From positions 1 through 64,000 of the forward strand of contig NZ_QMFB01000014.1 in assembly GCF_003285015.1 (NCBI RefSeq): 64,000 bases of DNA, read 5' to 3'. Below are positions 29,387 to 37,539 of this stretch, piece after piece (positions within the stretch are counted from its first letter, which is position 1; every line of letters begins with the position of its first letter). The notes under the pieces were generated by a model that saw only the letters and a list, made by a program, of their open reading frames with translations, had not been told where the DNA came from and ran no database searches. Origin of the DNA: Paenibacillus contaminans. GTDB lineage: Bacteria; Bacillota; Bacilli; Paenibacillales; NBRC-103111. A program made the translations under genes and the position numbers.

Positions 29387-29511
29387 GACGTTCGACGAAA
29401 TCCTTGCAACCAAAGCCACGTCCGAAACGTTTTATGATATAGTTAGAATTAATCGAAATTTGTCGGGTTTGGCTGTCGAAGCGGCGTCCGATTTGCAAAG
29501 GTGGGAAAAAG

Positions 29512-29988
29512 ATGAACAAATACCGTCTGGTTTTGCCGTTATTCGCATGTTTATGTTTCTTTTTCCTATCCGGGCGTGCGGCGGAAGCGAGTGTGTTCGA
29601 CCGCATCAAAGATATTTACAATGCCCCCGAGAAGGTGGACGAGCTGCGCAAGCAGTACGACGACACGATGAAATCGCTTGAGCAGCAGCAGGAGATGCTG
29701 AAGGAAGCGCAGGCGTCAATGGAGAAATACGCCGCGGAGCAGAAGCTGCTGATGGAGGAAAATAATCGTTTTCGCCAGCAAAAGGACGAGCTGCAAGCGC
29801 AGAATGCGCAATTGACGCAGCGTTTGGAGCAGCTTGAACGGGATAAAGCCGGCAAAAGCAGCTTGTACCGCAAATGGATGTCCATGATCATTACGGCCGT
29901 TGCGCTTGTGCTTGGCTATATATTGTCCATTCGCGTTTGGCGTTATGCCGTTTGGCGCAGGCAGAGGCACTCGGGCAGAGGAGTATAA
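29512..29988 (+). CDS. exported/membrane coiled-coil protein of unknown function
   Basis: A 158-residue protein with an N-terminal signal sequence (residues 1-26, ending AEA), a long Gln/Glu/Lys-rich coiled coil (about 40-118, e.g. LEQQQEMLKEAQ and QLTQRLEQLERDK) and a C-terminal transmembrane helix (about 126-145) followed by a basic tail RRQRHSGRG. This topology puts the coiled coil outside the membrane, anchored at its C terminus. I do not recognise a named family. It ends one base before the AIM24-type gene, so the two are surely cotranscribed and may work together. Confidence 0.75.
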   Translation: MNKYRLVLPLFACLCFFFLSGRAAEASVFDRIKDIYNAPEKVDELRKQYDDTMKSLEQQQEMLKEAQASMEKYAAEQKLLMEENNRFRQQKDELQAQNAQLTQRLEQLERDKAGKSSLYRKWMSMIITAVALVLGYILSIRVWRYAVWRRQRHSGRGV

Positions 29989-29989
29989 G

Positions 29990-30679
29990 ATGAACATAAC
30001 GACGCCCCCTAACGTAGGTCATATTCACATCAAGCTCGACGATAGCGATGCCATACAGCTGCTTCATCCGCAGGCGCTGCTCGCTTATCAAGGAAATCCG
30101 CAGAGCCGCGAAGACCGTCTTATGGATTTTGCCGGCATGTACCGTAAAAAAAAGCTGATCCGATCGCGGCTTCAAGGTCCGGCGGAGCTGATCGTCGGTC
30201 TCCCGCCGGGCTGCATGCTCGATGCGATCGACATCCCGGAGGAAAGCGATCTGCTCTTCGATTTCCGGCATGTGCTTTTTTATTCGGACGGCCTGACGAT
30301 GAAAAGCAAAGTGCAAACGATCAAAAACGTTTGGATTACGCGGGAATGGGTGCGGATGAGATTTACAGGGCCGGGCATTCTCGGCTTAATCACGTCCGGT
30401 GCGCTGGCGACGCTTCAGCTCCATCCCGAGCGGCCCTTGTTCGTGGAGGCAGGCTCGCTCGTCGCTTATCCGGAGAATGCTTCGATCAAGCTGTCGGTAT
30501 ACGGCAATCAGCTGGCCAGCCAAAATATGAATGTACAATGGGAAATGACGGGCAAAGGACCGGTTTTGATGCAAACCGGTTTTCGCGATACGCAGCTGGA
30601 CGAACAGCTTCATAAGGACGGCATCGTGCGCAGGGCGCTTCGCGAGCTGCTGCCGTTCGGCGGCGTCTATATTCGTTGA
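29990..30679 (+). CDS. AIM24-family protein
   Basis: About 229 residues with the AIM24 (formerly TIGR00266-related) beta-fold: segments such as GPGILGLITSGALATLQLHPERPLFVEAGSLVAY (broken here into its key parts GPGILGLIT and PLFVEAGSLVAY) are characteristic. Function in bacteria is unknown. The start ATG 29990 follows AGAGGAG (29977-29983); the frame opens earlier at 29900 inside the coiled-coil gene. No signal peptide or membrane helix. Paired with the coiled-coil membrane protein. Confidence 0.8.
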   Translation: MNITTPPNVGHIHIKLDDSDAIQLLHPQALLAYQGNPQSREDRLMDFAGMYRKKKLIRSRLQGPAELIVGLPPGCMLDAIDIPEESDLLFDFRHVLFYSDGLTMKSKVQTIKNVWITREWVRMRFTGPGILGLITSGALATLQLHPERPLFVEAGSLVAYPENASIKLSVYGNQLASQNMNVQWEMTGKGPVLMQTGFRDTQLDEQLHKDGIVRRALRELLPFGGVYIR

Positions 30680-30745
30680 GCTTTGCGTGATATTCGGAGC
30701 AGAAGTAAGACCGGCGAATAAGGTTCCGGCTTGCTCTAATTATAC

Positions 30746-31534
30746 CTATTTAGACGGACAAAAACCGGGGTTTCGCCTGCATAGCGTTTTTGCAAAGGTT
30801 GGATCGAGCTCTCGCAGTTTGTTGAAATAGTTGGTTATCGAATGATTTTCCGATACGGACATGTTCTGAAAGCGAACCGTATACGCGCCTCTCACGTGGA
30901 GGTAGCGGTATAAGGTATCGCTTTTTGGCGGTTTATACGTCTGCGGCGGCGTGAGCGGGACGATGTCGAATTCGTTGACGATACGGCGGCTATAGCCGAT
31001 CGTCCGGTTGTAGGCGGCCGCGAAGGCCGGATCGCCCACGCGTGGGGCGGCGTACGTATATAAAACCGGCTGGCTGAACTTTGTATTTGCGGCCACATCG
31101 AATGCGCAAAGGACGGCAAGAGCGCCGCCAAGGCTGTGACCGGTTACGTAAAGCTTTTTGTCTCCCGGGATGTTCTCGAGCGCTTCAAAAATTTGTTTCC
31201 TCATCGTTTCGTAAATCTTGGTAAAACCGCGATGAGTGGCCCCCGATCCCGGTACGAGGCCGAATTCGGATTGACGGGCGATCATGTCGGTAACCCAGTC
31301 GGCGGTCGAAATCGTGCCGCGGAAGGCGATGATGACGTCATGGTCCGATTCGAGCACGAAGCCGAAACGTTCTTTCCATATGCCTAACGCTCTGGCGTTA
31401 AGAGGCGTTACGCATTTGAACCCGGCAGGTACGACGAAGCCGCCGTCCGGATCGGCGAACTGATGATAGGTTTGACTGCAGGCAGCCGCCAGAAAGATCG
31501 CCAGCCGATTATCGATCGGATCCATATGAGTCAT
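30746..31534 (-). CDS. class 3 lipase (alpha/beta hydrolase)
   Basis: A 262-residue lipase_3-family protein. The nucleophile elbow is GHSLGG with S134, and the probable triad partners are D190 (in NEFDIVPL) and H231 (in SENHSI). The oxyanion region FRGTIS near residue 71 is typical of fungal-type lipases. No signal peptide is seen, so it is probably intracellular or exported unconventionally. Start ATG 31534 is preceded by GGAAAGGAAG on the minus strand. It is convergent with the AIM24 gene; a hairpin (GAGCA...TGCTC, about 30697-30737) lies between them. Confidence 0.88.
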   Translation of the reverse strand: MTHMDPIDNRLAIFLAAACSQTYHQFADPDGGFVVPAGFKCVTPLNARALGIWKERFGFVLESDHDVIIAFRGTISTADWVTDMIARQSEFGLVPGSGATHRGFTKIYETMRKQIFEALENIPGDKKLYVTGHSLGGALAVLCAFDVAANTKFSQPVLYTYAAPRVGDPAFAAAYNRTIGYSRRIVNEFDIVPLTPPQTYKPPKSDTLYRYLHVRGAYTVRFQNMSVSENHSITNYFNKLRELDPTFAKTLCRRNPGFCPSK

Positions 31535-31871
31535 GAGAGGAGTCTTCCTTTCCGCGAATGATGCCGTTTGCTGTATCGTATGTGCGGAAGGGCTCTTGCG
31601 TATGGGCGCTTGTCACGACCGTTCTTACAAGATATCCCGATATGCGTTCCACTAAAGCAACTCTATCAAATCGTGCATAAAACTATAGTAGAAGGCCGCT
31701 AGTACGCAGAATAAGAGGTAGGCGGGAACGTGGCTCGAAGGGCCCAGGCGTCTTTACAGCTGATTGGCTTGGGAGGCGAAGCCTTAGAGCTTACTTATAG
31801 GCGAGATTGCGGAAAACGGCGCTTCAAAGCATTCGATAAACAGTTCACCTCATGGAAGGGGGGAGGGGAAA
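31535..31871. other. divergent intergenic region
   Basis: About 340 bases between the divergent lipase and protease genes. It should hold both promoters. A TATAGT hexamer lies near 31683, but I see no convincing -35. The short plus-strand frame at 31730-31927 overlaps the protease gene and shows no family; it is left out. Confidence 0.4.
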
Positions 31872-32630
31872 ATGAGAAAATACGCGGTTCGCAAGGACAA
31901 CTGGGATATACGAGATCTTTACTATAAAAGCGAGGCGGCGATCGCGGCACAAAAGCTGCCGAAGGCCATCGACCTGAGACCTTACTGCTCAGCGGTTGTC
32001 GATCAAGGCGAGCTGGGATCGTGTACGGCAAACGCTATTGTAAGCGGATTGAGAGAATACCTGGATATACGTTCGGACGGTGACGGATGCTGTGCCGAAC
32101 GGCTGTCGCGCTTGTTTTTGTACTGGCATGAACGGAGGCTTGAAGGAACGATCGACCAGGATGCGGGAGCGACAATCCGTTCGGGGATGAAGGTGCTGAA
32201 TAAAATCGGCGTATGTCCGGAGCGGCTGCATCCTTATGATATAACGAAGTTTCGCGATATGCCTTCGGAGCAGGCGGAGGCGGAAGCCGTCAGCTACAGG
32301 ATCGAATCGTATCGCCGGATTATCGGTCTTGGAGGAGTGAAAGCGGCTCTGGCGGAAGGGAAGCCGGTCGTACTGGGTTTTCTGGTCTATGAGTCGTTCG
32401 AGTCGGATAAGGTTGGGCGAACGGGCAAAGTTACGATGCCTGACGTGCTCAGGGAGCAGGTGCTGGGCGGCCATGCCGTTCTTGCAGTCGGCTACCGGGA
32501 CGGCTGGATGGGGCGAGGCGAAGTCATCATTAGGAACAGCTGGGGGACGGAATGGGGCGATCAAGGCTACTGTTATTTTCCGTACAAAATGTTCGAGCGG
32601 GATATCGTCTTCGACTTGTGGACGTATTAA
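31872..32630 (+). CDS. papain-like (C1) cysteine peptidase without signal or propeptide
   Basis: A 252-residue C1-family peptidase. The catalytic triad is visible: C51 in GELGSCTANA, H201 in LGGHAVLAVGY and N222 in IRNSWGTEWG; the oxyanion Gln is Q45 in DQGELGSC. No signal peptide or long inhibitory prodomain is present, unlike most secreted papains, so it resembles the cytoplasmic bacterial C1 group. A strong ribosome site (GGGGGAGGGG) precedes ATG 31872. The gene stands alone, and a terminator follows at 32652. Confidence 0.88.
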   Translation: MRKYAVRKDNWDIRDLYYKSEAAIAAQKLPKAIDLRPYCSAVVDQGELGSCTANAIVSGLREYLDIRSDGDGCCAERLSRLFLYWHERRLEGTIDQDAGATIRSGMKVLNKIGVCPERLHPYDITKFRDMPSEQAEAEAVSYRIESYRRIIGLGGVKAALAEGKPVVLGFLVYESFESDKVGRTGKVTMPDVLREQVLGGHAVLAVGYRDGWMGRGEVIIRNSWGTEWGDQGYCYFPYKMFERDIVFDLWTY

Positions 32631-32651
32631 TACGCTTTAAATAAAAAGGTT

Positions 32652-32712
32652 AACGCCCGATTTGCCGGTCTATGGCGGAGCTTCCGCCGCCAGGCTAATC
32701 GGGCGTTTTTAG
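32652..32712. terminator. bidirectional terminator between protease and glpX
   Basis: AACGCCCGATT (32652-32662) pairs with AATCGGGCGTT (32697-32707), enclosing a second smaller hairpin, with T runs on the plus side and A-rich sequence on the other. It serves the two convergent genes. Confidence 0.8.
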
Positions 32713-32750
32713 GGTTTAGTCAGCTATAGGATGCGCAATTTACAAGAAAT

Positions 32751-33722
32751 TTATTCCAACACGCCCAAAAGCGGTTTATTCGGCAAATAATGATTCGTCC
32801 GGATGAAACGGATCGTCTTGGTTTTGGCCCGCATAACAAGCGAATGCGTTTCGGCACGCTGGCCGGGATGGAAGGTGACGCCGCCCAAAAACTCGCCTGG
32901 CGTGATGCCCGTCGCGGCAAAAATAACGTCTTCGCTGCCGATCATATCATGCATGGTAAGAACGCGAAGCGGATCGTCGATGCCCATCTCCCGGCATCTT
33001 GCGAATTCTTGTTCGTCCGCCGGCATAAGCCGTCCGATCAATTCTCCGCCTACGCAGCATAACGCAGCTGCAGCGAGTACGCCTTCCGGTGCGCCGCCGG
33101 AGCCGACATACAAATCGATGCCCGACTCGGGAAAAGCGGGGGCCATCGCACCTGCGACATCGCCGTCGCTCAAAAATTTGATGCGGACGCCGGTGTTGCG
33201 CAAACGTTGAATCAGCGATTCGTGACGTACTCTGTCGAGGATCATCACGGTTAAGTCGGATAGGGGCTTATTCAGATGATGAGCCGCCTTCTCGAGCGTC
33301 GTTTCGATCGGGTCGTCGAGACTGAGTTTCCCGGCAAGCGCCGGGCCTACCGACAACTTCTCCATATACATATCCGGTGCATGAAGCAGATTGCCTTTAT
33401 TGGCAATTGCGATAACGGCAAGCGCATTGTTCAGGCCTTTGGAAACAAGCTCGGTGCCTTCGAGCGGATCGACGGCTACATCGACCTCGGGTCCCTGCAT
33501 GTTGCCCACCTGCTCGCCGATATACAGCATCGGCGCTTCGTCCATTTCGCCTTCGCCGATGACGACGGTTCCTTTAATAGAAACGGAATCGAACATCGCG
33601 CGCATGGCCGATGTTGCCGCTCCGTCCGCTTGAATTTTGTCGCCGCGACCCATCCAGCGTGCGGATGCAAGTGCAGCCAGCTCCGTTACGCGAACAATTT
33701 CCAGTGCAAGTTCTCTTTCCAT
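32751..33722 (-). CDS. glpX: class II fructose-1,6-bisphosphatase
   Basis: A 323-residue GlpX-type phosphatase that converts fructose-1,6-bisphosphate to fructose-6-phosphate in gluconeogenesis. Family signatures are GEGEMDEAPML (metal-binding region near residue 57-67), AVDPLEGT (near 83-90), LDRVRHE, and GSGGAPEGVLAAAAL near 208. Length and motifs match the family throughout. GGGGGA lies six bases before the ATG. It diverges from ccpN, the repressor of gluconeogenesis genes, which makes the neighbourhood functionally coherent. Confidence 0.95.
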   Translation of the reverse strand: MERELALEIVRVTELAALASARWMGRGDKIQADGAATSAMRAMFDSVSIKGTVVIGEGEMDEAPMLYIGEQVGNMQGPEVDVAVDPLEGTELVSKGLNNALAVIAIANKGNLLHAPDMYMEKLSVGPALAGKLSLDDPIETTLEKAAHHLNKPLSDLTVMILDRVRHESLIQRLRNTGVRIKFLSDGDVAGAMAPAFPESGIDLYVGSGGAPEGVLAAAALCCVGGELIGRLMPADEQEFARCREMGIDDPLRVLTMHDMIGSEDVIFAATGITPGEFLGGVTFHPGQRAETHSLVMRAKTKTIRFIRTNHYLPNKPLLGVLE

Positions 33723-33816
33723 GCGAATCCCCCTCGAGCTTGTATCATTTTGCGTTCTGCAATGACGATTACCGACTGCGCGGCAATGAATAAGATGTGC
33801 TAGAAGCGATGACTAC

Positions 33817-33844
33817 TTGTATGTATGACATCATAGTTTATAAT
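33817..33844 (+). promoter_or_regulatory. sigma-A type promoter upstream of ccpN
   Basis: TTGTAT (33817-33822) and TATAAT (33839-33844) with a 16-base spacer. Transcription would give a leader of about 270 bases before ccpN. The spacer contains TATGACAT, which resembles the first eight positions of the CcpN operator TRTGHYATAYW, so autoregulation is conceivable but not shown. The rest of 33723-34100 has no supported gene. Confidence 0.6.
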
Positions 33845-34124
33845 ATGATAGGTACTATATGATTGCAACTGGTATTATTAATGGCAAATAACATGTGCTT
33901 ATTAAGAAAGATTGCAGCCGAATCCGGTATGAACTACAATTACAGTAGCGACGCACTTTCTCGGTACATGAAGTGCCCGATAACATGCAGGCGGTTTATT
34001 AAGCCATTTTTGAGTTTTTCCGATAAGGGGATCGTGAAAGCTGCTCTAGACCTGACGGTAAAACGACTTGCGTCAAGAACGCGGGTAGGTTTAACCTTGA
34101 ATAACGATAAGGGAGGGGTCGGGA

Positions 34125-34769
34125 ATCGAACTTTCTGGAAGACAATGGGAAATAGTGGACATCGTAAAAAAACATGCGCCGATAACAGGCGAACAAATCG
34201 CTGAACAGCTTGGATTAAGCCGTCCGACGATCCGCTCCGATCTTGCTTTGCTCGTCATGCTCGGCTATATTGACGCCAAACCGAAGGTGGGTTATTTTCT
34301 CGGAAAGAAGGCGTCGAACGAAAATCATTTGATGTCCAAGCTGACGGATATCAAGGTGAGAGACGTTCAAGCGATGCCGGTGATCGTCCGCGAGTCGGCC
34401 AACGTTAACGATGCGGTGATTACGATGTTCATCGAGAATGTCGGGAGTCTGATCGTAGGAGATGAAGAGGGCAATCTTGTAGGCATTATCTCGCGCAAAG
34501 ATTTGCTTAAGGTGACCTTGGGCAATCCCGGCGCGTCCACGATGCCGGTAAGCCTCGTGATGACGCGTCAGCCGAATATCATCACGGTCAGTCCGGACGA
34601 TTCGATACTGGAAGCGGGAAGAAGACTTATTCATCATCAGGTGGACAGTCTGCCAGTCGTAGCATATACAAAGTCGTCAGGCAAGGAAAAGCTGGAGATC
34701 GTAGGACGCGTATCCAAAACGACACTAATTAAGGCACTGATCGGCAAGACCGGGGGGATGGAGATTTAA
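34125..34769 (+). CDS. ccpN: CcpN-like repressor (HTH plus CBS domains)
   Basis: CcpN represses gluconeogenic genes (gapB, pckA in B. subtilis). An N-terminal winged helix (GITGEQIAEQLGLSRPT-like: APITGEQIAEQLGLSRPT) is followed by two CBS domains (about 75-205). Gene order with the PPDK regulatory protein directly downstream (1-base overlap) is that of B. subtilis ccpN-yqfL. The first conventional start is GTG 34155, without a good ribosome site. The homologous coding potential extends upstream (IELSGRQWEIV), and GGGAGGGG (34111-34118) is six bases from an ATC codon at 34125. I therefore suggest initiation at AUC, giving 214 residues; GTG 34155 (204 residues) would cut helix 1. Confidence 0.88.
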   Translation: MELSGRQWEIVDIVKKHAPITGEQIAEQLGLSRPTIRSDLALLVMLGYIDAKPKVGYFLGKKASNENHLMSKLTDIKVRDVQAMPVIVRESANVNDAVITMFIENVGSLIVGDEEGNLVGIISRKDLLKVTLGNPGASTMPVSLVMTRQPNIITVSPDDSILEAGRRLIHHQVDSLPVVAYTKSSGKEKLEIVGRVSKTTLIKALIGKTGGMEI

Positions 34770-35569
34770 TGGAAAAACGCGAACAGATGATATATGTATG
34801 CTCGGATGCGGTCGGCGAAACCGCGGAAGCGGTCGTAAGGGCCACGATTCGGCAGTTTGACGGCCACCATGTGAAAATCAGAAGAATCGGCCATATCCGC
34901 CATGAGGACGAGATACGCGCGATTATGGAGGAAGCGGAGAAAAGCGGCGGGTTTGTCGCCTTTACGCTTGTCCAGCCCGAGCTTCGGGAAATGATGAAGG
35001 AGGAAGCGATTCGTCTCGGCGTTCGTGCGGTCGACATCATGGGCCCGATGATGCAGGCGTTCATCGATACTTTCAACGATTCGCCGAAGCGGAAGCCGGG
35101 GCTCCTGCACGAGCTGGACGACGACTACTTCAAACGTGTCGAAGCGATCGAATTTGCGGTAAAATGCGATGACGGACGCGATACGCATGCGCTTTTGCAG
35201 GCGCAAATCATTTTGATCGGGGTTTCCCGCACGTCCAAAACGCCGCTTAGCATCTACCTGGCGCATAAAGGCTGGAAGGTCGCGAACTTCCCGCTTATGC
35301 CGGAGGTCAAAGCGCCGAAGGAGCTGTTCCTCGTGCCGAACCACCGGATCATGGGGCTGACTATGGACGCTTCGCAGCTGCTCAAAATTCGCACGGAGCG
35401 GCTCAAGGCGCTCGGTCTCCCGCACGGTGCGAAGTATGCTTCGGTCGAGCGGATCATGGAGGAGCTCGATTACGCCAATTCGCTTATGCGTCAGCTCGGA
35501 TGCCACGTCATCAACGTGACCGACCGGGCTATAGAGGAAACGGCCGGCATCATCATGGGATATATGTAA
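34769..35569 (+). CDS. pyruvate, phosphate dikinase regulatory protein (PSRP; YqfL-like)
   Basis: A 266-residue bifunctional ADP-dependent kinase/phosphorylase that regulates pyruvate phosphate dikinase or PEP synthase. The P-loop-like motif GVSRTSKTP is at residues 151-159, preceded by the DUF299 N-terminal signature CSDAVGETAE (11-20), and FPLMPEVKAPKELF and GLTMDASQL are also family-typical. It overlaps the ccpN stop codon by one base (TAATG). Known family role; the target enzyme is not in the window. Confidence 0.94.
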   Translation: MEKREQMIYVCSDAVGETAEAVVRATIRQFDGHHVKIRRIGHIRHEDEIRAIMEEAEKSGGFVAFTLVQPELREMMKEEAIRLGVRAVDIMGPMMQAFIDTFNDSPKRKPGLLHELDDDYFKRVEAIEFAVKCDDGRDTHALLQAQIILIGVSRTSKTPLSIYLAHKGWKVANFPLMPEVKAPKELFLVPNHRIMGLTMDASQLLKIRTERLKALGLPHGAKYASVERIMEELDYANSLMRQLGCHVINVTDRAIEETAGIIMGYM

Positions 35570-35597
35570 GCGGTAAGCACATCTATTTTCAAAAAAT

Positions 35598-35638
35598 GCC
35601 CGATCCCGATACCGTATGGCATCGGGCGGGCTTTTTGG
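35598..35638 (+). terminator. terminator after ccpN/PSRP
   Basis: GCCCGATCCCGAT pairs with ATCGGGCGGGC around ACCGTATGGC, followed by five T. Confidence 0.85.
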
Positions 35639-35715
35639 ATTGCGGCAAAATAGGTATAGAAAACGGAGTATGTTCATGATGTAAGGGTGTAGGCACAAAA
35701 TGGGATACGCTGCGG

Positions 35716-36330
35716 TTATTGCGATACGGTGTTCGTTTGAGCGGCCGACGACTGAAAAGGCTTCCCGTGGATGCGTTCAACCGGGAACAGCTGGCGGACC
35801 TGCAGCGTGATGAGCGTTGCGACGAAAGCTTTTATGGCATCGCCGGGCAAATAAGGGTAAAAGCCGGCTGTCAGCGCTTTCGACAGCGAATAGTTGGCTA
35901 CATGCGCAAGCCACGGCACGCCGGTCACGTAAAGCAGAAGAGAGCCGAAAATTTCGATCGTCAGGAAGGTCAGAACGAACGTGACGGTTTTGTTGGCGCT
36001 TTTGATTCTCGGCACGATAAGGCCGATGAACAATGCGGCGAACGGAAACGCCCAGATGAAGCCCCCGGTCGGCCCGAGAATGAGGCCAAGGCCGCCTTTG
36101 CCGTGCAGCAGCGGAATGCCTAGTGCGGTTAAAAGAACGACAAGCGCAATGCTGAAAAATCCGTAACGCGCTCCGAGAATGCCGCCCGCGAGCATGACCG
36201 CAAAGGTTTCCATCGCGATCGGGACCGGTGTAAAGCCGAGATGAATGTTGACATAGCTCAGTACGACAAGCAATGCTGCGAATAATGCGCTAAAGACGAT
36301 TCCTTTCATCGTGAAGAAAGAAGATTTCAA
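35716..36330 (-). CDS. bioY: BioY biotin transporter S component
   Basis: A 204-residue, six-helix membrane protein that binds biotin and works with an energy-coupling factor module. The family signature is clear: PVPIAMETFAVMLAGGILG near residue 35, and GPTGGFIWAFP near 87. The start is taken as TTG 36330, nine bases after CTCCTTT (AAAGGAG on the minus strand); the open frame begins at TTG 36336, too close to it. It diverges from the ECF ATPase genes across a BirA-like operator, forming a complete biotin uptake locus. The C-terminal tail is hydrophilic. Confidence 0.93.
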   Translation of the reverse strand: MKSSFFTMKGIVFSALFAALLVVLSYVNIHLGFTPVPIAMETFAVMLAGGILGARYGFFSIALVVLLTALGIPLLHGKGGLGLILGPTGGFIWAFPFAALFIGLIVPRIKSANKTVTFVLTFLTIEIFGSLLLYVTGVPWLAHVANYSLSKALTAGFYPYLPGDAIKAFVATLITLQVRQLFPVERIHGKPFQSSAAQTNTVSQ

Positions 36331-36350
36331 TTGCAACCGCTCCTTTGATA

Positions 36351-36381
36351 TGTTAACTTAAACTTCAATAAATGGTTAACG
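36351..36381. promoter_or_regulatory. BirA-like biotin operator between bioY and the ECF genes
   Basis: TGTTAAC at 36351-36357 and GGTTAACG at 36374-36381 are two GTTAAC halves 17 bases apart. This matches the layout of Gram-positive BirA boxes (TTGTTAAC-N-GTTAACAA). It lies 20 bases from bioY and about 50 from the ATPase start, so biotin-loaded BirA could shut off both directions. Confidence 0.68.
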
Positions 36382-36432
36382 TTTCGTATTGTAGCATCTT
36401 TGGTATCGTTCGAAAAGAGGATGAATGTTCGC

Positions 36433-37539
36433 ATGTGCAAAAAAAATGTTTTCGTCGAAGCGGTCGGCGTGCATGTAAAGGCGGCGGGCACGGATATACC
36501 GCTGCTAACCGACGTTCGTTTCGCCGTTCGTGACGGCGAATGGGTTGCCGTTATCGGCAAGAGCGGCAGCGGCAAAAGCACGCTTGCGAAAACGCTGGCA
36601 GGCGTTATCCAGCCGGATGCCGGCTATGTAACGCGCCGGGGTCGCCAGAACGGCTCGAGCGCTGCAGGAACCGGCGGGGAAGCAGTGAAGGCGGAAGGCG
36701 ATAGAGACTCTGAGATTGCCGAAAGTGCAGAGGGCGTCGGGGACGCAGCGTGTGCGGGAACCGGTGGGGAATCAGTGAAGTCGGAAGAAGTTAGTGGCGC
36801 TGAGAAAGCCGAACGTGCAGAGGGCGCTCGCGCCGGTTCGACGGCCGGGGATGCGGAGAACGTCCGGATTGCTCAGGACGCCCAACATCCCGTACAGCTT
36901 GTCATGCAAAATCCGGAGGCGCAGACGATCGGAGAAACCGTGTTTGAGGATGTTTGCTTCGGATTGGAAAACAGGGGCATCGCACCGGAGGACATGGCCG
37001 TGATGGCGGAGGAAGCATTGGCCAAGACGGGACTTGCCGGTTATGCCGGCAGAATGACGAAGGAGCTTTCGGGCGGGCAAAAGCAGCTGCTTGCGATAGC
37101 GGGTGCGCTTGCGGCAGGCTCGTCGGTCATCGTGTTCGATGAAGCGACTTCGATGCTCGATCCGGCTTCGCGCGAGCGAATTTTAGGCGTCGTTAAGGAG
37201 CTGCATCGGCAAGGAACCGCTGTAGTCTGGATTACGCAGCTGTTAGATGAGCTTGCTTTTGCAGACCGCGTCGTCGTGATGGATGGAGGAAAGGCCGTTT
37301 TTGACGGCGAGCCGCGGCAGTTTTTTTACGACGCATCTTTTCCGGTAGTAGACGCTGACGGCGATAGGGTTGAACACGAAACCTGCTGCGACCGGTACGG
37401 CTTCGTACGCCCGTTCGCGGTGGAGACGGCGCGGCTTCTGATCGGCAAGGGATTCACGCTGCCTAAGCTGCCGCTAACGCCGGAGGAGCTGGCAGAAGCC
37501 GTTGCCGAAGCCTCTTTTGCAGAAGGAGGCGTGTTATGA
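36433..37539 (+). CDS. ECF transporter ATPase with repeated insert and altered H-loop
   Basis: An ABC ATPase of the EcfA type, about 368 residues. Walker A is GKSGSGKST (42-50), signature LSGGQ (212-216), Walker B VIVFDE (232-237). Two oddities: residues about 71-148 are a low-complexity Gly/Ala/Glu insert with two 30-residue copies beginning AGTGGE at 78 and 108, and the switch histidine is replaced by Q269 in WITQLLDE. The partner ATPase downstream keeps its histidine, so the pair may have one degenerate site. ATG 36433 is chosen (AAGAGG 12 bases upstream); ATG 36421 abuts that site and the frame opens at TTG 36400. It overlaps the next gene by 4 bases. Confidence 0.88.
   Translation: MCKKNVFVEAVGVHVKAAGTDIPLLTDVRFAVRDGEWVAVIGKSGSGKSTLAKTLAGVIQPDAGYVTRRGRQNGSSAAGTGGEAVKAEGDRDSEIAESAEGVGDAACAGTGGESVKSEEVSGAEKAERAEGARAGSTAGDAENVRIAQDAQHPVQLVMQNPEAQTIGETVFEDVCFGLENRGIAPEDMAVMAEEALAKTGLAGYAGRMTKELSGGQKQLLAIAGALAAGSSVIVFDEATSMLDPASRERILGVVKELHRQGTAVVWITQLLDELAFADRVVVMDGGKAVFDGEPRQFFYDASFPVVDADGDRVEHETCCDRYGFVRPFAVETARLLIGKGFTLPKLPLTPEELAEAVAEASFAEGGVL

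Noticed and set aside
33863..34204. Plus-strand 113-codon frame upstream of ccpN
   Set aside because: Out of frame with ccpN, overlaps its start, no domain; the region is better read as leader.
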